A DNA stretch of 64,000 nucleotides from Chrysomallon squamiferum (GCA_012295275.1 CM022679.1:23778502-23842501), one strand, 5' to 3'; positions 12,801 to 27,729 are shown, numbered from the stretch's first letter. Translations and numbers: made by a program. Notes: generated from the sequence alone by a model not told the origin.

Positions 12801-14898
12801 AGATAATGTTTTCAATAATCCAAAGCCAACAGAAGTAATAAATATAAAATTATTTATAATGCAGAAGAAATAATGTTATCCATGGTATAGGCATGTGTGG
12901 GGAAATGAGTTTAAATGCCAATGTCATTGTTTGCTTGGAAACTCTTTAACCTGTTAATATAACATGATTTGATGTGTTGCCTTTGATTAAAAAAAATATA
13001 TATACTAATATGACACATTAATAAATACATTATTAAATAGAATATTAAAATCAATATCAAACCAAATAATTAACTAAATAGTACACTTACATTTTTCTTT
13101 CTGCTTCTTTGTTATAAGTGAAAGAGTTCACATTTTGCTCTTCAGTTATGTTTTGAAACTGTTTTTGGTTCTATAAAGTGTTTTTTGGTTTAATAAAAGG
13201 AAAAAAAAATCACAGAAATAAATAAATATATACTAGTAATTTATATATGTTAATACAGTATTTGTTTTGTCTAGTTGAAAACCAATATTCAAGATGTTTT
13301 CAAATGCTAAACTGAATAAAAGATACAGATTTGTTTATCCTTTGATTTTAAATGTTCTGAACTATTTTTGTCTAAACTAATTATATGTATCATGGCTTCA
13401 CAATTTGTATATTACGCAGGATTTGTTTATGTACTGTGATGTGACATGGATTACATATAACTGTAACACTGTGTAAATGGTTATCTAGATTACTGAAAAC
13501 ATTACACTGCAGAATATATTTTATAAAATTAAATATGTAATTACTATAAATTCAATATTAGAAAATCATTAGTGATTTCTATATATGCTATTTTAAAGTA
13601 AATATATAGCACCTTTTCTTTTTAATTTTTATAATGTATACATGTATTTTATAATTAAATATATTAATATAAAGGCTGAAAATTGTTGATAAATTTAAAT
13701 CCAAACACTACAAAATTATCTTTAACTGTACATTTTTTAAATTAATTTTTATGTTTATTGTTATTATTAAATTGCAGAAGTGAAATAACTGATCTAAAAC
13801 AGGTACTGTTTTCTGTTGTTGTTTTTCTTTTAATAATTACAGAGTTTATGATACCTATGAAAATGTACTTAAACACATTTAATTAGATTGATTAGAATTT
13901 ATCAGCAGTTTTAAAGCCTATATTAACTTTTGATATATCCTTGGTGATTGTTGGTTTCCTTTGAAATGGATATAGTGTGTATGTTTGTTTATCGTTGTTT
14001 TTTCATATTTTTTTATGTTATCCCAAACCCTTAAATAGTTTATCTGTTTTGTATAAGTTTTTTACATTATAAAAATGATAACAGTTTCTGTTTTAATAGT
14101 ATGTAAACTAATGAAGCATATCTGGAAAAGTAAAGTTAAAAGATGTTCTAATTTATTTGGATTTGGGATACATAAATAAAACGTGAAAATTTTATTATTT
14201 TAAAATTTTTCTTTATACAATGTACGTATATAATAAGCAAAAAATAACATTTTATTCAATCCCTGTAGAAGTAACTGAATGTTTTTTGATGATTATATTT
14301 GCTCTAAAAATTTGAATACGTTATTATGCATAAATAAAGATATGTTATAATATTAACATAACTTTTGATAAGTTATTTTACTTATATTAACTCTCCAATT
14401 TAACATTAACCATCATACTTTAAATATGTATCGTTATAAAATATTTTTATTTAATGAGAATACGCATGTAAAATGAAAGCAATTTAAATTTAAAGTTATT
14501 TTTTCAATTTTCTTTTCTTTTTTGAATTAAAGATAATTAAAAATTATTTTCTATAATAATTAATCAAATCTCCCTGCCAAAAAAAACATTAAAAAAAACT
14601 AAAAATTTGATCACTGCTTATTATATTAGTTACTATTAAAACTGAATTTATTTTTTAAAGAGTTTATAATAAAATATTTTGCTACATTCATTATGGTTAT
14701 TATTTTTATATTTAAAATATTGATGGTGTTATTAAACGGAAAAAGGAACCTTCAGGAGAGTTTTGTGAAATATCTATATTTATTTGCTAATGTAGTTTAT
14801 CCCAAGTGCTATATATATTTTTTTAAAGATTTAAGATACTTGATAAGATAATTATAGATTTTTTTTGGGGGGATGATTTAATCATTTTATTTTATTCT
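9871..14898. other. AT-rich intergenic DNA, no gene seen
   Basis: No reading frame with coding character and no convincing splice pattern. It contains a short (AAT)n at about 11538-11562, A/T homopolymers and decayed satellite units at the left edge. CpG is very sparse. Confidence 0.6.

Positions 14899-17984
<3,086 letters not shown>

Positions 17985-18028
<44 letters not shown>
17985..18028. repeat. (CA)n microsatellite
   Basis: About 22 CA units, shortly downstream of the PERCC1-like gene. Confidence 0.95.
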
Positions 18029-18033
<5 letters not shown>

Positions 18034-18087
18034 AACCAATGAAGCGAGCTTTGTAAAGTTAAAGTTTGTTATTTCTTTCAGTAAAAC

Positions 18088-18115
18088 TCTGTGTGTGTGT
18101 CTGTGTGTGTGTGTA

Positions 18116-18192
<77 letters not shown>
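18088..18192. repeat. (GT)n then (GA)n compound microsatellite in the PERCC1-like 3' region
   Basis: Interrupted GT repeat followed by about 73 bp of GA; 180 bp beyond the stop codon of the minus-strand PERCC1-like gene. Confidence 0.95.
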
Positions 18193-18194
<2 letters not shown>

Positions 18195-18222
18195 TATTAT
18201 TGAGAGGCGTGTTAATTTGACA

Positions 18223-18228
18223 TTTATT
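18223..18228 (-). terminator. candidate polyA signal of PERCC1-like gene
   Basis: AATAAA on the minus strand (TTTATT on plus), about 145 bp after the TAG stop at 18372-18374. Confidence 0.5.
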
Positions 18229-18371
18229 GTATCTGATTCATCTTCAGTCACAAACTGTTTTCAAGATTATATTTTGTTTTTAATATATACTTTTACATAT
18301 ATTCATATTATAAACAATCTTTTGACTAGTTCACTTTTCACCACAAACACAAGTTCACTGTTTACACAGTG

Positions 18372-19274
18372 CTATAATGCTTGTATTACTGCTCCAGGCG
18401 ATGGAATGTGGGCATCAGTGGAAGACAGTTCATTGCTGTAAGTCGTTTGTTCACCTCCAGTCCAGCTTTTAAGTAAGTCACTAAAATCAGGCGGCTTTGA
18501 TGCACTGAGAATGCCAGGAATTGTTTTCTCTGTCCGTTTCTCTCGCTGTTCACTTTTTGGCTCCACCCAAAACGATTCTGGAAACACACGGTTATGCATT
18601 GGCACTATGTCCTCATGTTTTTTCAAATCAGTTTTAAAATTTTTTAATCTCTTGTCTTTTGTTCTTTTGTCCAAAAGAAAATGTCTTAGACCGTATTCGA
18701 AAAGATCGTTCAGCGGTCCTAAACCTAAACTTATATCTGATTTCCCACTAAATGAGTTTCTGTTATCCGTATCATGCGATTCGACAAGGGATGCAGATTT
18801 TTTACCTCCCTTTGCTATATCGCCATCTCCTTGTGCTATTCTCAGTAAGTCGGCATAATACAGTTCTCGACCGGATTTTGTCGGCAACCATTTATCCTCG
18901 TAAATATCACATGAGTCTTCTTCACCTTTTTTCCTCCCGAAAAACTTTTTTATGTCGGCGTTAATCATTTCGGAAAATTTTAAAAGCTGTTCCGTCATAT
19001 CCGGTTCTTTAGGTGTCGTCTGCTTAAACTGAAGTTCGAGGAAATCATCTGTGAGATCTTCTGAATAATGGGAATCGTGATCGCTGAAATCATCCTCGTC
19101 CATCTCTTCAGTTTCTTCTTCCTCAAATTTCTCATCATTGTCTTGCTTTTGTATTTTCGACAGTCGATCAGAGTTTATTTTCAAAACTGATTGACGAAAC
19201 GGATTCGGATCAACCTGCATACTGCGTACATCCTGTAGAGACGCCATAGATGGAGTCAAGTGCTCTACGTGCAT
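18372..19274 (-). CDS. PERCC1: PERCC1-like protein (single exon)
   Basis: 300 codons from ATG at 19272-19274 to TAG. The frame stays open a little further up to a TAA, but the upstream codons contain no ATG; a second ATG at 19245-19247 (MASLQDVRS) is an alternative start. Blocks that match my recollection of vertebrate PERCC1, in the same order: LLKFSEMI (97-104), FFGRK (111-115), CDIYEDKW (122-129), RELYYADL (136-143), GPLNDLFEYGL (176-186), FPESFWVEP (221-229) and PPDFSDLLKSW (251-261). An acidic Glu/Asp run sits at 49-62, as in the vertebrate protein. No signal peptide or membrane segment. Vertebrate PERCC1 is required for enteroendocrine cell development and its enhancer deletion causes congenital diarrhoea; its molecular activity is unknown. 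Composition is GC-richer than surroundings, with CpG retained. The identification rests on memory of the family. Confidence 0.8.
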   Translation of the reverse strand: MHVEHLTPSMASLQDVRSMQVDPNPFRQSVLKINSDRLSKIQKQDNDEKFEEEETEEMDEDDFSDHDSHYSEDLTDDFLELQFKQTTPKEPDMTEQLLKFSEMINADIKKFFGRKKGEEDSCDIYEDKWLPTKSGRELYYADLLRIAQGDGDIAKGGKKSASLVESHDTDNRNSFSGKSDISLGLGPLNDLFEYGLRHFLLDKRTKDKRLKNFKTDLKKHEDIVPMHNRVFPESFWVEPKSEQREKRTEKTIPGILSASKPPDFSDLLKSWTGGEQTTYSNELSSTDAHIPSPGAVIQAL

Positions 19275-19452
19275 GTTACGAGTGCAAAACGTCACCGACA
19301 CCAATATTAATTATTTTCCAAGATAAACCACATAGTATTTCAAATATTATCCCTTTAGGAACAGTGAGGATAAATGATTTCTGTTTATAGTTATTGTTTT
19401 TGACTTTTGTAGATATCGGGGAATTTTGCTCTTATTTTTTTATTATTTTTTT

Positions 19453-19471
19453 TTTATTCCAAATTTTTATT
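19453..19471 (-). terminator. two polyA signals for the minus-strand exon at 19605-19639
   Basis: Minus-strand AATAAA at 19466-19471 and again at 19453-19458, then an A-rich run. They lie 134 bp and more beyond the TAA of the short terminal exon and about 180 bp upstream of the PERCC1-like start, so transcription units here are tightly spaced. Confidence 0.6.
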
Positions 19472-19604
19472 GAACGTAATTGCTTATTCTTCTACAAAAA
19501 CAAAAATTAAAGCGAATACCACAACAGAAACATAAGAAAACAACTTCAGAACACGACATCCGATCACATTTTTCTTTTTTCTTTTCTAAAATCTGCTCCA
19601 CAGT

Positions 19605-19639
19605 TTAGTCTTGCTCTGGTACCTTCAGTAGATCATCAC
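19605..19639 (-). CDS. short terminal coding exon of an unknown minus-strand gene
   Basis: A strong acceptor (TTTTGTTTCATTCTAG) is followed by GT|GAT.GAT and an open frame reading DDLLKVPEQD then TAA (19605-19607), with two AATAAA signals downstream. It looks like a real last exon of a small gene. The phase (two bases before the first full codon) matches the candidate exon at 22949-22977. Gene identity not recognised. Confidence 0.5.
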
Positions 19640-19975
19640 CTAGAATGAAACAAAACTTATTTTTAACTATAATCCAAACACTACAAATCATACACATTAC
19701 GTTTAGAAACCCTTACTCGCTTCTTAGTAACACGCGACTTGTTATTTTTATGTACACATCTCTCTCTATGGTGCTGAATGGAGGCCGACCGCCCCAAGAT
19801 ATTGTTGACTATTACTAGAGAATTCAGCCATGGCCCGATAGATCATCAATCAGGAAAGCTTCAAGTGATAACGTATTTGTTCTTGTGCCGGTGACCGACA
19901 AAATAGGAGCTCCTTCGGCTAAAATCAACACGTATGATTATAAGAAATAAAGACGCTCTGTTCTGGAATGAATGA

Positions 19976-20580
19976 ATAATAATAATAATAGCAGTACTAA
20001 CAATAATAATGATAATAATAATAATAAGATAGTGATAACGGTAGTGGTAGTAGTAATAATAATAATTGGTGTCGTCGTGATGGTGGTAGTAATAATAATC
20101 AAGTAGTGGTAGAAGAAATACTAGTAGACGAAGTAGCAAAACAGTAAGTTTATATTATTGACTTTATTTATTGCTGGGTATTGGTAGCTGTATTAGTAAT
20201 AGTAGTAGTAGTTATGTAATAGTAATAATGGTAGTAATAGTAACAGTAAACAAGTTGATTATATTTATTGTAATTATTATTTTGTTGTGGATGTTATTGT
20301 TATAATGAATAATCAGTAGTAGTAGTTGTAATATTGTTAGTGGTAGTATCGGTAATTGTACAAATAGCAATAATTGTAGTAGTAATATCACGTTCTAGTA
20401 GAAGTAGTAGTAATAATAATATCAGTAGCAGCAGTATAGTAGTAGTATTAATTATAGTAATAGTAGTAGTAAAATTTGTTGTAGCAGTAGAAATAGTAAT
20501 AGGACTACCACCACTGCTAGTAGTAGTAACAGTAGTAGGCCTAGTAGTAGTAGCTGTAGTAGTAGAAAACAGAGTCAATA
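19976..20580. repeat. imperfect trinucleotide tract (TAA/TAG/CAG/GTG mix)
   Basis: About 600 bp of interrupted AAT, AGT, AGC and GGT triplets. Overlapping frames on both strands read as Val/Ile or Thr/Ser homopolymers, which is a repeat effect and not coding. Confidence 0.9.
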
Positions 20581-21169
20581 ATTTAACGGTAACAGTGTTA
20601 CTGAGGTAGTGATTCGTTCCTAGGTTACGGACTTTTTCTGTATCACTAAGTCCAAGCGGTTAAGTAAATCCAACCGAATTTGTAAATAAGCCATCTTTTG
20701 ACATTACACACTGATTATAAAAACCTAAAAAAAAACAAGTTTCCTGACACAACGCTAACACTCTTATGGACATGAATATTTTGTGGGTGTTCCTTGGTTA
20801 TTAGCATTAGGAAGTTTAATAAATTCATGATACTGAAACAGCTGCATCGTCGGTAACTGATAAATGTATGAAAGAAAAATAACGCCCCCACTTGAATAAA
20901 TCACAATTCGAATCAAATCTACAAGTTTAAACTGTTTTATCTTCGGAATTTACACCAATGGGACAACTACAAAACTAGTCTATTAATCAGAAAATGACAT
21001 TTGAATTGCAGACGATTTTATCCGTACTTTTGACACGCCGATGGCGAGATAATGATAGAGTAGATTGTAACACTAGAATAAGTCGAAAATCCCCAGCTAT
21101 TTTATCTACTTTTCACTGGTTTTTTAATGTAGAAAATATATGAATTAGAATTAAACAACAACAATAAAT
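20581..21169. other. intergenic DNA, no gene seen
   Basis: Unique sequence of moderate CpG content; it would fall within the intron between the candidate exons at 19639 and 22949. No exon recognised. Confidence 0.4.
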
Positions 21170-21177
21170 AAAAAAAA

Positions 21178-21178
21178 A

Positions 21179-21249
<71 letters not shown>

Positions 21250-21250
21250 T
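21178..21250. repeat. (TAA)n microsatellite
   Basis: About 24 near-perfect TAA units. Confidence 0.95.
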
Positions 21251-22217
21251 AACAATAAATATCTTTCGGTAAAAATAAAAAATAAAAATATAAATTTTAT
21301 GTTTGACCCTACTTTACATATAGGTATATAACCTAAACACATGTGTTTTACAATACACAACAAATTTATCATCTACCACAATATTAACAACCAGAACAAT
21401 AGCAATAATAACTAGCACAGCAGCAGCAGCAACAACAACAATATTATCAGTGCTTGTAGTAATGATGACATTAACTAGAACAATAACAAGTACTAAAAAA
21501 AAAAAAAAAACATTAAAAAAGAGGAAAAAACAAACAAATAAATATTAAATGTCTAAAACTATGTTTAATTCGCACGATCAACAAGTTTCATTTTTTCTTC
21601 TTCTTTCTTTCTTTTCTTTAATTATTTATTTATTTTTTTAAATTGTTATTCACATTTTATCAGCAGAAATGTGTAAATCATCTACTGGGTGTTGATTAAC
21701 TTCTGAATACGATGATAGAAAGGTTTTTATTACCAGACAACTGCTGGGCATCGGTTGTACAGCAGACGTATAGTGCTAAAAACTGAACCGGACAGCAAAA
21801 ATACTTTTAAATATTAAAAAATAAAAAGAAGAAGAAAAAAGAAACAATAACCCCCAAAATACTTTAAAACAAAGTTGAAAAATATATATATATATTTTAA
21901 AGAACAGAAAGAAGAAGAAAACGACGACGAAGGAGAAGAAAAAAGAAATCTACCAAACAAAGCAGACAAAATGAATAGGTAAAAGTAGTTTCAATATATG
22001 AATACTGCTGATTATACGAATAAATTTATACTTTTTTTTTTGCGGGGGGTGTGAATAAAATCTGTCAGAATTTACACCAAATCTTAATGCACGTACTCTT
22101 ATCTAGTGTCATAAGTCAACACTCAAAACCGCTTACGATTTGGTCTTCTTTAAAATAAACACGAAGCACAAACAGGTATTTGAGGCTTCTCACTTCAGCT
22201 AACAATGGCAGAAGGAC

Positions 22218-22284
<67 letters not shown>

Positions 22285-22340
22285 CAATAATAATAATAAT
22301 AATATATTTTAATTTCTGGGTATTGGGTATAATCCATTAG

Positions 22341-22381
<41 letters not shown>

Positions 22382-22412
22382 TTTTAACTGAAATATTGGT
22401 GGTTTCACTAAC

Positions 22413-22496
<84 letters not shown>
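22218..22496. repeat. cluster of (TAA)n, (TG)n and (CT)n microsatellites
   Basis: Within 280 bp: TAA at 22218-22308, TG at 22342-22380, and about 78 bp of CT at 22419-22496. The TG and CT tracts are the reverse of the CA/GA pairings seen elsewhere in the window. Confidence 0.95.
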
Positions 22497-22499
<3 letters not shown>

Positions 22500-22948
22500 G
22501 TAACTGGAATTATCGCAATAGCTTTACATCCGATGGACAATTTATTCGTCCCACTCTATGGTAGACTGAATAAACATCTGTACATTCGTTGTTGTTGATT
22601 ATTTAAAACCAGTTAATTAATTGAATCATTAAATTTTAAAATCATATTTACGTTTTAGAACTGATTTCGTATTTATTCAATTGTTAAGCCATGCATGATC
22701 AAAGTTAAGATAAAACCAACAAAAATATTATAATAATACTGAAGCAAGAACGACTTTAACAAAAAAAAAAAAAAAAAAAAAAGTTTAATAATGGTGATAT
22801 CGTGAATGTACAGAATATTAATGTACAGAAGTATCCGTTCAAAAATAACATTAAAGTGTTGTTGATAGATTAGGATTATGTTGAAATTACTTAGGAGATG
22901 AAATTGTAGTGATTGTCCACAGATAAATAACAGATCTAAATCACTTAC

Positions 22949-22977
22949 CTTCAACATAAAAATAACCAGCAAAAATT
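22949..22977 (-). CDS. candidate 29-nt exon of a small minus-strand gene
   Basis: Bounded by AAACAG (weak, purine-rich acceptor) and a strong donor GAAG|GTAAGTG. One base plus IFAGYFYVE plus one base. The phases connect exactly to a start exon ending ATG GC at 23175 and to the terminal exon at 19639, giving a hydrophobic segment followed by DDLLKVPEQD. An in-frame TGA lies just upstream, so the exon cannot be longer. Speculative without transcripts. Confidence 0.35.
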
Positions 22978-23013
22978 CTGTTTCAATATATTTTCCTTAA
23001 GAATTCGTAACAC

Positions 23014-23014
<1 letters not shown>

Positions 23015-23056
<42 letters not shown>
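23015..23056. repeat. (TAA)n microsatellite
   Basis: About 14 TAA units. Confidence 0.93.
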
Positions 23057-23060
<4 letters not shown>

Positions 23061-23089
23061 GTTCAAGAATCAAGAAAAGCGTTAAATTC

Positions 23090-23740
23090 CGGATTTACAA
23101 ATAAAACGAAAAGTCCACGAAGACTTATCACTGTCACTCGGAGGGTGCGTGTTTTGCCGAGCCTCTTATCTTACGCCATTACTTCGAGAGAGAAATGTCA
23201 ACTCCAGTCAACCTTTCTTTTAACTCGTTCTCCACTAATACCGCACGAACCTTCTTTAAAGTCTGATAAGCGACACACGCCCTCTATCGGCGATCTCATC
23301 TAACCGGAACGTTTTGAAGCGCCATCGTCAATGTTCCAACCGGCTGTCATCTTCGATGCCAGGAAACAAAACAAGGTTTTGTTACTACGTCGTCGGTCTC
23401 GTAAATTCTAAAAACCGTTGTAGTGGATTTAATGGGTCATACCTGCAGTTTAGCTGTTCTTTTGCTAAGTACCGTCTTTCGTTTATCGGTGAAAACCAGA
23501 GCAAAATCTTATCATTAAATCAGAGTATAGAAAGAAAACGGTGACAGCTACCCTCCGTAATCTGTTGTTCGATGTTAGACAGTATGAAAACAGTTCAGTG
23601 ATATATACGGGTCGGGTGGACCGTTATCTGTATTCCGGTCGATTGCGGTTCATTAAGTTAAAACACGACGTCAATAATGGCGGATAATTATCGCTTTGAG
23701 TCAGCCCGAGAATTATCTTCCAGTGGGCTTGTCAAATGTG
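23090..23740. promoter_or_regulatory. CpG-retaining block, candidate promoter/enhancer
   Basis: About 650 bp of unique sequence with many CpGs in an otherwise AT-rich area. It holds YY1-like cores (GATGGCGC on minus near 23321-23327; AATGGCGG near 23677), several GATA-type sites (TTATC/GATAA near 23167, 23263 and 23684) and ACGTC. It lies about 4 kb upstream of the PERCC1-like gene and immediately upstream of the candidate micropeptide start. Confidence 0.4.
23175..23179 (-). CDS. candidate start codon exon (ATG GC) of a micropeptide gene
   Basis: On the minus strand an ATG in strong context (G at -3, G at +4) is cut after five coding bases by donor GC|GTAAGAT. It is the first ATG after an in-frame TGA. 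Unspliced it would read ATG GCG TAA. Combined with 22949-22977 and 19605-19639 it encodes 22 residues. Confidence 0.3.
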
Positions 23741-24015
23741 TGTTTGTTTTGATAAAAATAAGAACGGTATGAACATAAGATTGGAGTAGTGAACGACGAT
23801 TATATTGGGCTGACTAAACACAGACTAATTCAAAAGCTATTTTTAAGTTTTTGGATGAAGAGCCGGTTCTGTAATAGTTCCGGGGATCAAATCTCCTTAC
23901 TGAACTCAATGGGCTATTTACCATTCCAGCTGGTGTTTCTGTAACATGGAGTCATGGGAGCGGATTTTCTCTCTAACCATATCATTATATAAAAATAAAA
24001 TATAAATCATCTTCT

Positions 24016-25019
24016 TTTTTTTTTTTCTTTTTTTTTTTTTTTCTTCTTTTTTAAATCTAACAGAATGAAATGTTTCATTGAGCTAATGGGAAATATGACA
24101 TTTATTAACAAATTTAACAATGAAATTTTATTACATGAATGTATTAATAATAATGAAAACAAAACAAACAACAACAGAAACAAATAATAACAACAATAAT
24201 AATTTCTGGCGATGTCAATTATAGCAGCTATATGTGTCTTGGTGCATGCGAAAATCACGGATGCCACAAAGCAGTACTTTCACGCAAGAAAAAATTTCCA
24301 TTTTGAGATATTTAATTATTATTATTATTATTATTTTAAATTTAAATTTTCATCTAAAAATCTATTTAATTCTGAAGTATTATGCGATAACATGAAGCAT
24401 TTCTTACTTTACTTATACATTTTATGACAGGAAGTCGAGCATCAAAATTTTGGAAATATTTAACAGTGTAAAAGAATTATGATATTAAATGAATTAGTTT
24501 CTTTTACTCCTGTGAATGCTGTTGGTTAATATGAAACCAAATACTTGCTATGAAAAATGATTGACCTTTAGTTAAAATTCCTGAAACATTGCTCAGTTCT
24601 GATGCTCATTTTCCGCACATGGGCTGGTCGATCATATAACACTCAAAGTTACGTATCTCCAAATCAAAATAACACAGCTGAAATCAGTTTTTACCATTTT
24701 GTTACTCTCTTTTCTCTTCATAATATTTATCAAATGTATCCAATATCCATGATTTTCCTGTTATTTTCTTGTTAAATTTTAATACTGAATTAAAGTGACG
24801 TATCTTTAAAAGGCCAATATTGTAAAATAATAACAGCATCAACAACTAAAGTGTAAAATATTACTTTCAGTGCACTTTTCATGGAAGTAACAATTCTACA
24901 GAGAAATTCCATTTATATTTTATTTACAGTTCTTTCCATTATCTTGAGTGCAGCTAAATAGCATATTTTAATATATTCCATTTAGATTTCTGTTATAGTT
25001 TATTCACGATCTCTATACC
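24016..25019. other. intergenic DNA, no gene seen
   Basis: Starts with a long T-rich run; AT-rich unique sequence follows. No gene or structured repeat recognised until the satellite begins. Confidence 0.4.
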
Positions 25020-27070
25020 ATATTTTAATAAACTCTATTATTTAATATATTTACACAGTTTATTTGTTTATGTTAGAGCATACCTAAAAACGAAATTTTA
25101 ATACCTTGGTTATACCTTGGTTATATTATATATATATATCTCATAAAATGTATTCTCTAATGATGGACATAGCATTATATATATTTAATGAATTCCAAAA
25201 TTTATTTCACTTCTCTTGAACATAGTGTCATACAATATTTTGAAAAATTCCATTAGTTTATATATTTTATTTCAGTTATTCGCAAACTATGAACGAAAGT
25301 TTATACCGTATTTTAATAAATTGCATTTACATTTCGTTTATAGTTTATTCACTTCACTTGAACACACCTTCATACAATACTTTAAAAATCTCCTTTATTT
25401 TATATAATTTATACAATTTATTCACTTACGATGAAGTAGCTTCAAACAGTATTTTAATAAACTCCATTATTATTTATATTTTGTACAGTTTATTCACTTA
25501 CGTTAGACGTAGATTCATACAATAGCTTAATAAACTTGGTTATTTTATACAATTTATTTACTTACGTTAGATATAGCTATACAGTATTTTACTAATCTCC
25601 ATTTATATTTTATAGTAATTCAGTAAGCTTAAACACAGCTTATTAAAAATAAAGTTAATGTATATTTCTTTTATAATTTATTCAGTTCGATTGATGGATG
25701 TTCATACAATACCTTAATAAACTCCATTAACTTATATATATTTTATACAATTATTCACTTATGTTGAACGTAGCTCCATACAATATCTTAATATACTCCA
25801 TTCTTTTATATCTTATATACAATTATTCATTTACGTTGGACTTTGCTTCATACAAAATCTTAATAAACTACATTATTTTATATCTTATATATAATTATTC
25901 ACTTTCGTTAAACATAACTTTATACAATATCTTCATAAATTCCATTATTCTATATATTCACTTACGTTGAACATAGCTTCATACAATATCTTAATATACG
26001 CCATTATTTTATATCTTATATACAATTATTCACTTTCGTTAAACATAACTTCATACAATATCTTAATAAACTCCATTATTTTATATATTTTGTACAATTT
26101 ATTATTTACGTTAGACATAGCTTCATACAAAATCTTATTAAACTCCATTATTTTATATATTATATATACAATTATTCACTTTCGTTGAGCATATCTTCAT
26201 ACAATATCTTATTAACCTCCATTACGTTAAATATTTTATACAAATATTCACTTGCGTTGAACACAACTTTATACAATAAATTAATAGACTGCATTAATAT
26301 ATATATTTCTTACAATTATTCACTTTAGTTGGACGTAACTTCATACAATATCTTAATAAAATCCATTATTTTATATATTGTATACAATTATTAATTTACG
26401 TTGGACACAGTTTTGTACAATATTTTAATACAACTCATTTATGCTTCTTTTGTTGCTTATTGATTTAGCTTCAGTGTAAATAAATAAAACAAATTTCTAT
26501 TTTGAAACAAACTCAATTATTTTTATATATTTTATACAATTTGTTCGTTTATGTTAAAAGTACCTTTATACAATATCTTAATAAACTCCATTATTTTATA
26601 TATATTATATATATTTATTTATGTTGAAGGTATCTTTATATAATATTTTTATTCATTTCATTTATATTCCTGTTAGTTTATTCACCAAGCTTAAACACAG
26701 CTTTATATAATAAACTTGATTTACATTTCTTCTAAAATTCATTATCTTAGCATGAACATAACGTAATACAAATATTTGAATAAACTCCATTATTTTTGTA
26801 CTTCTTTATTTACTCACTTAATTTGAACAATATACAAATTATCTCTATTACTTAATATATTTTGCATAATTTATTCATTTACGCTGAAAGTAGCTTCATA
26901 CGGTATCTCGTTAAACTTCGTTTATATTTCTTAAACAGTTTATTCTCTAAGTCTAAACATATCTTCGAATAATATTTCTAAAAATTCCGTTACTTTATAC
27001 ATTTTATATAATTATTCCATTCGATGAATATAATTATATAGGATAATATTATTTTAATAAACTTCATTTA
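25020..27070. repeat. diverged satellite, ~72-75 bp units
   Basis: Tandem copies of a unit with CTTCATACAATATCTTAATA, AACTCCATTATTTTATAT, then ACAATTATTCACTTACGTT. Landmarks CTTCATAC at 25977, 26049, 26121 and 26195 give 72-74 bp. Copies are more diverged than in the 7-10 kb satellite, and many retain the CpG in TTACGTT. Short Ile/Tyr/Leu-rich plus-strand frames are repeat artefacts. Confidence 0.9.
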
Positions 27071-27248
27071 TATTTCTTAAGCATATTTTTTCACTTAGTT
27101 TGAAAGTAGATTCATATATATTTATTAACTTATATATAATATTTTTAATAATTTTATACATGATTAACAACAGTGAACTGGCCTCATGCAAAAGTTTCAT
27201 GGCAAAGAACTCTTATGTTATTAAATTCTCTTGACTAATACTACTACC

Positions 27249-27250
27249 AC

Positions 27251-27303
<53 letters not shown>
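27249..27303. repeat. (TAA)n microsatellite
   Basis: About 18 units. Confidence 0.95.
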
Positions 27304-27304
<1 letters not shown>

Positions 27305-27419
27305 CTATATATAAGCCTATAATTAATAATCCTGCAGACAGTTAGTTTACTAATTTAGTAAATTTATCAATTATTGACGCTAATATTATTTTCTGTAAGA
27401 AATAGGCGAAGTGACGTAA

Positions 27420-27660
27420 TATCCTGTAGACAGTATCTGTTCGGAAACGGTGCGTGCCGTAAAGGTTGACATCTGTATTGCGATGTAATATTTATGCAGA
27501 TGTATATGCATCAGTAACAAACTAAACTGTTAAAAAAGTTTCGGTCGAAAAAAGTTTTGGATTTCGTTAATTTGGATAAGGGATGCTAAAACCTGCATTC
27601 ATTTTACTACGATAAAACCCTTATTTCACGCGTCCCAGTTTAACGCGATTTCACATGTAT
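27420..27660. mobile_element. fragments of pogo/Tigger-like DNA transposon ends
   Basis: Read on minus from 27595, the sequence begins CAGGTTTTAGCATCCCTTAT and goes on with AACGAAATCCAAAAC, resembling the CAG-starting terminal repeats of pogo/Tigger elements. A second CAG-starting stretch with ACGCGATTTCA and TCGCGATACG is at 27635. No transposase frame. Fragmentary, so low confidence. Confidence 0.3.
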
Positions 27661-27677
27661 CGCGATACGTTATGGCC

Positions 27678-27687
27678 TTTATTATTA

Positions 27688-27729
<42 letters not shown>

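Noticed and set aside
18091-18441. Plus-strand frame through (GT)n(GA)n overlapping the PERCC1-like 3' end
   Set aside because: Val-Cys and Arg-Glu repeats from a microsatellite; antisense shadow of a real gene.
20300-20609. Two overlapping frames rich in Thr/Ser or Val/Ile
   Set aside because: Produced by the imperfect trinucleotide tract on both strands.
23314-23544. 76-codon plus-strand frame in the CpG-rich block
   Set aside because: No homology sensed and no splice or polyA context; the block is better explained as regulatory.
25020-27070. Possible CRISPR-like array
   Set aside because: Units are diverged head-to-tail satellites without unique spacers, in a eukaryotic context.
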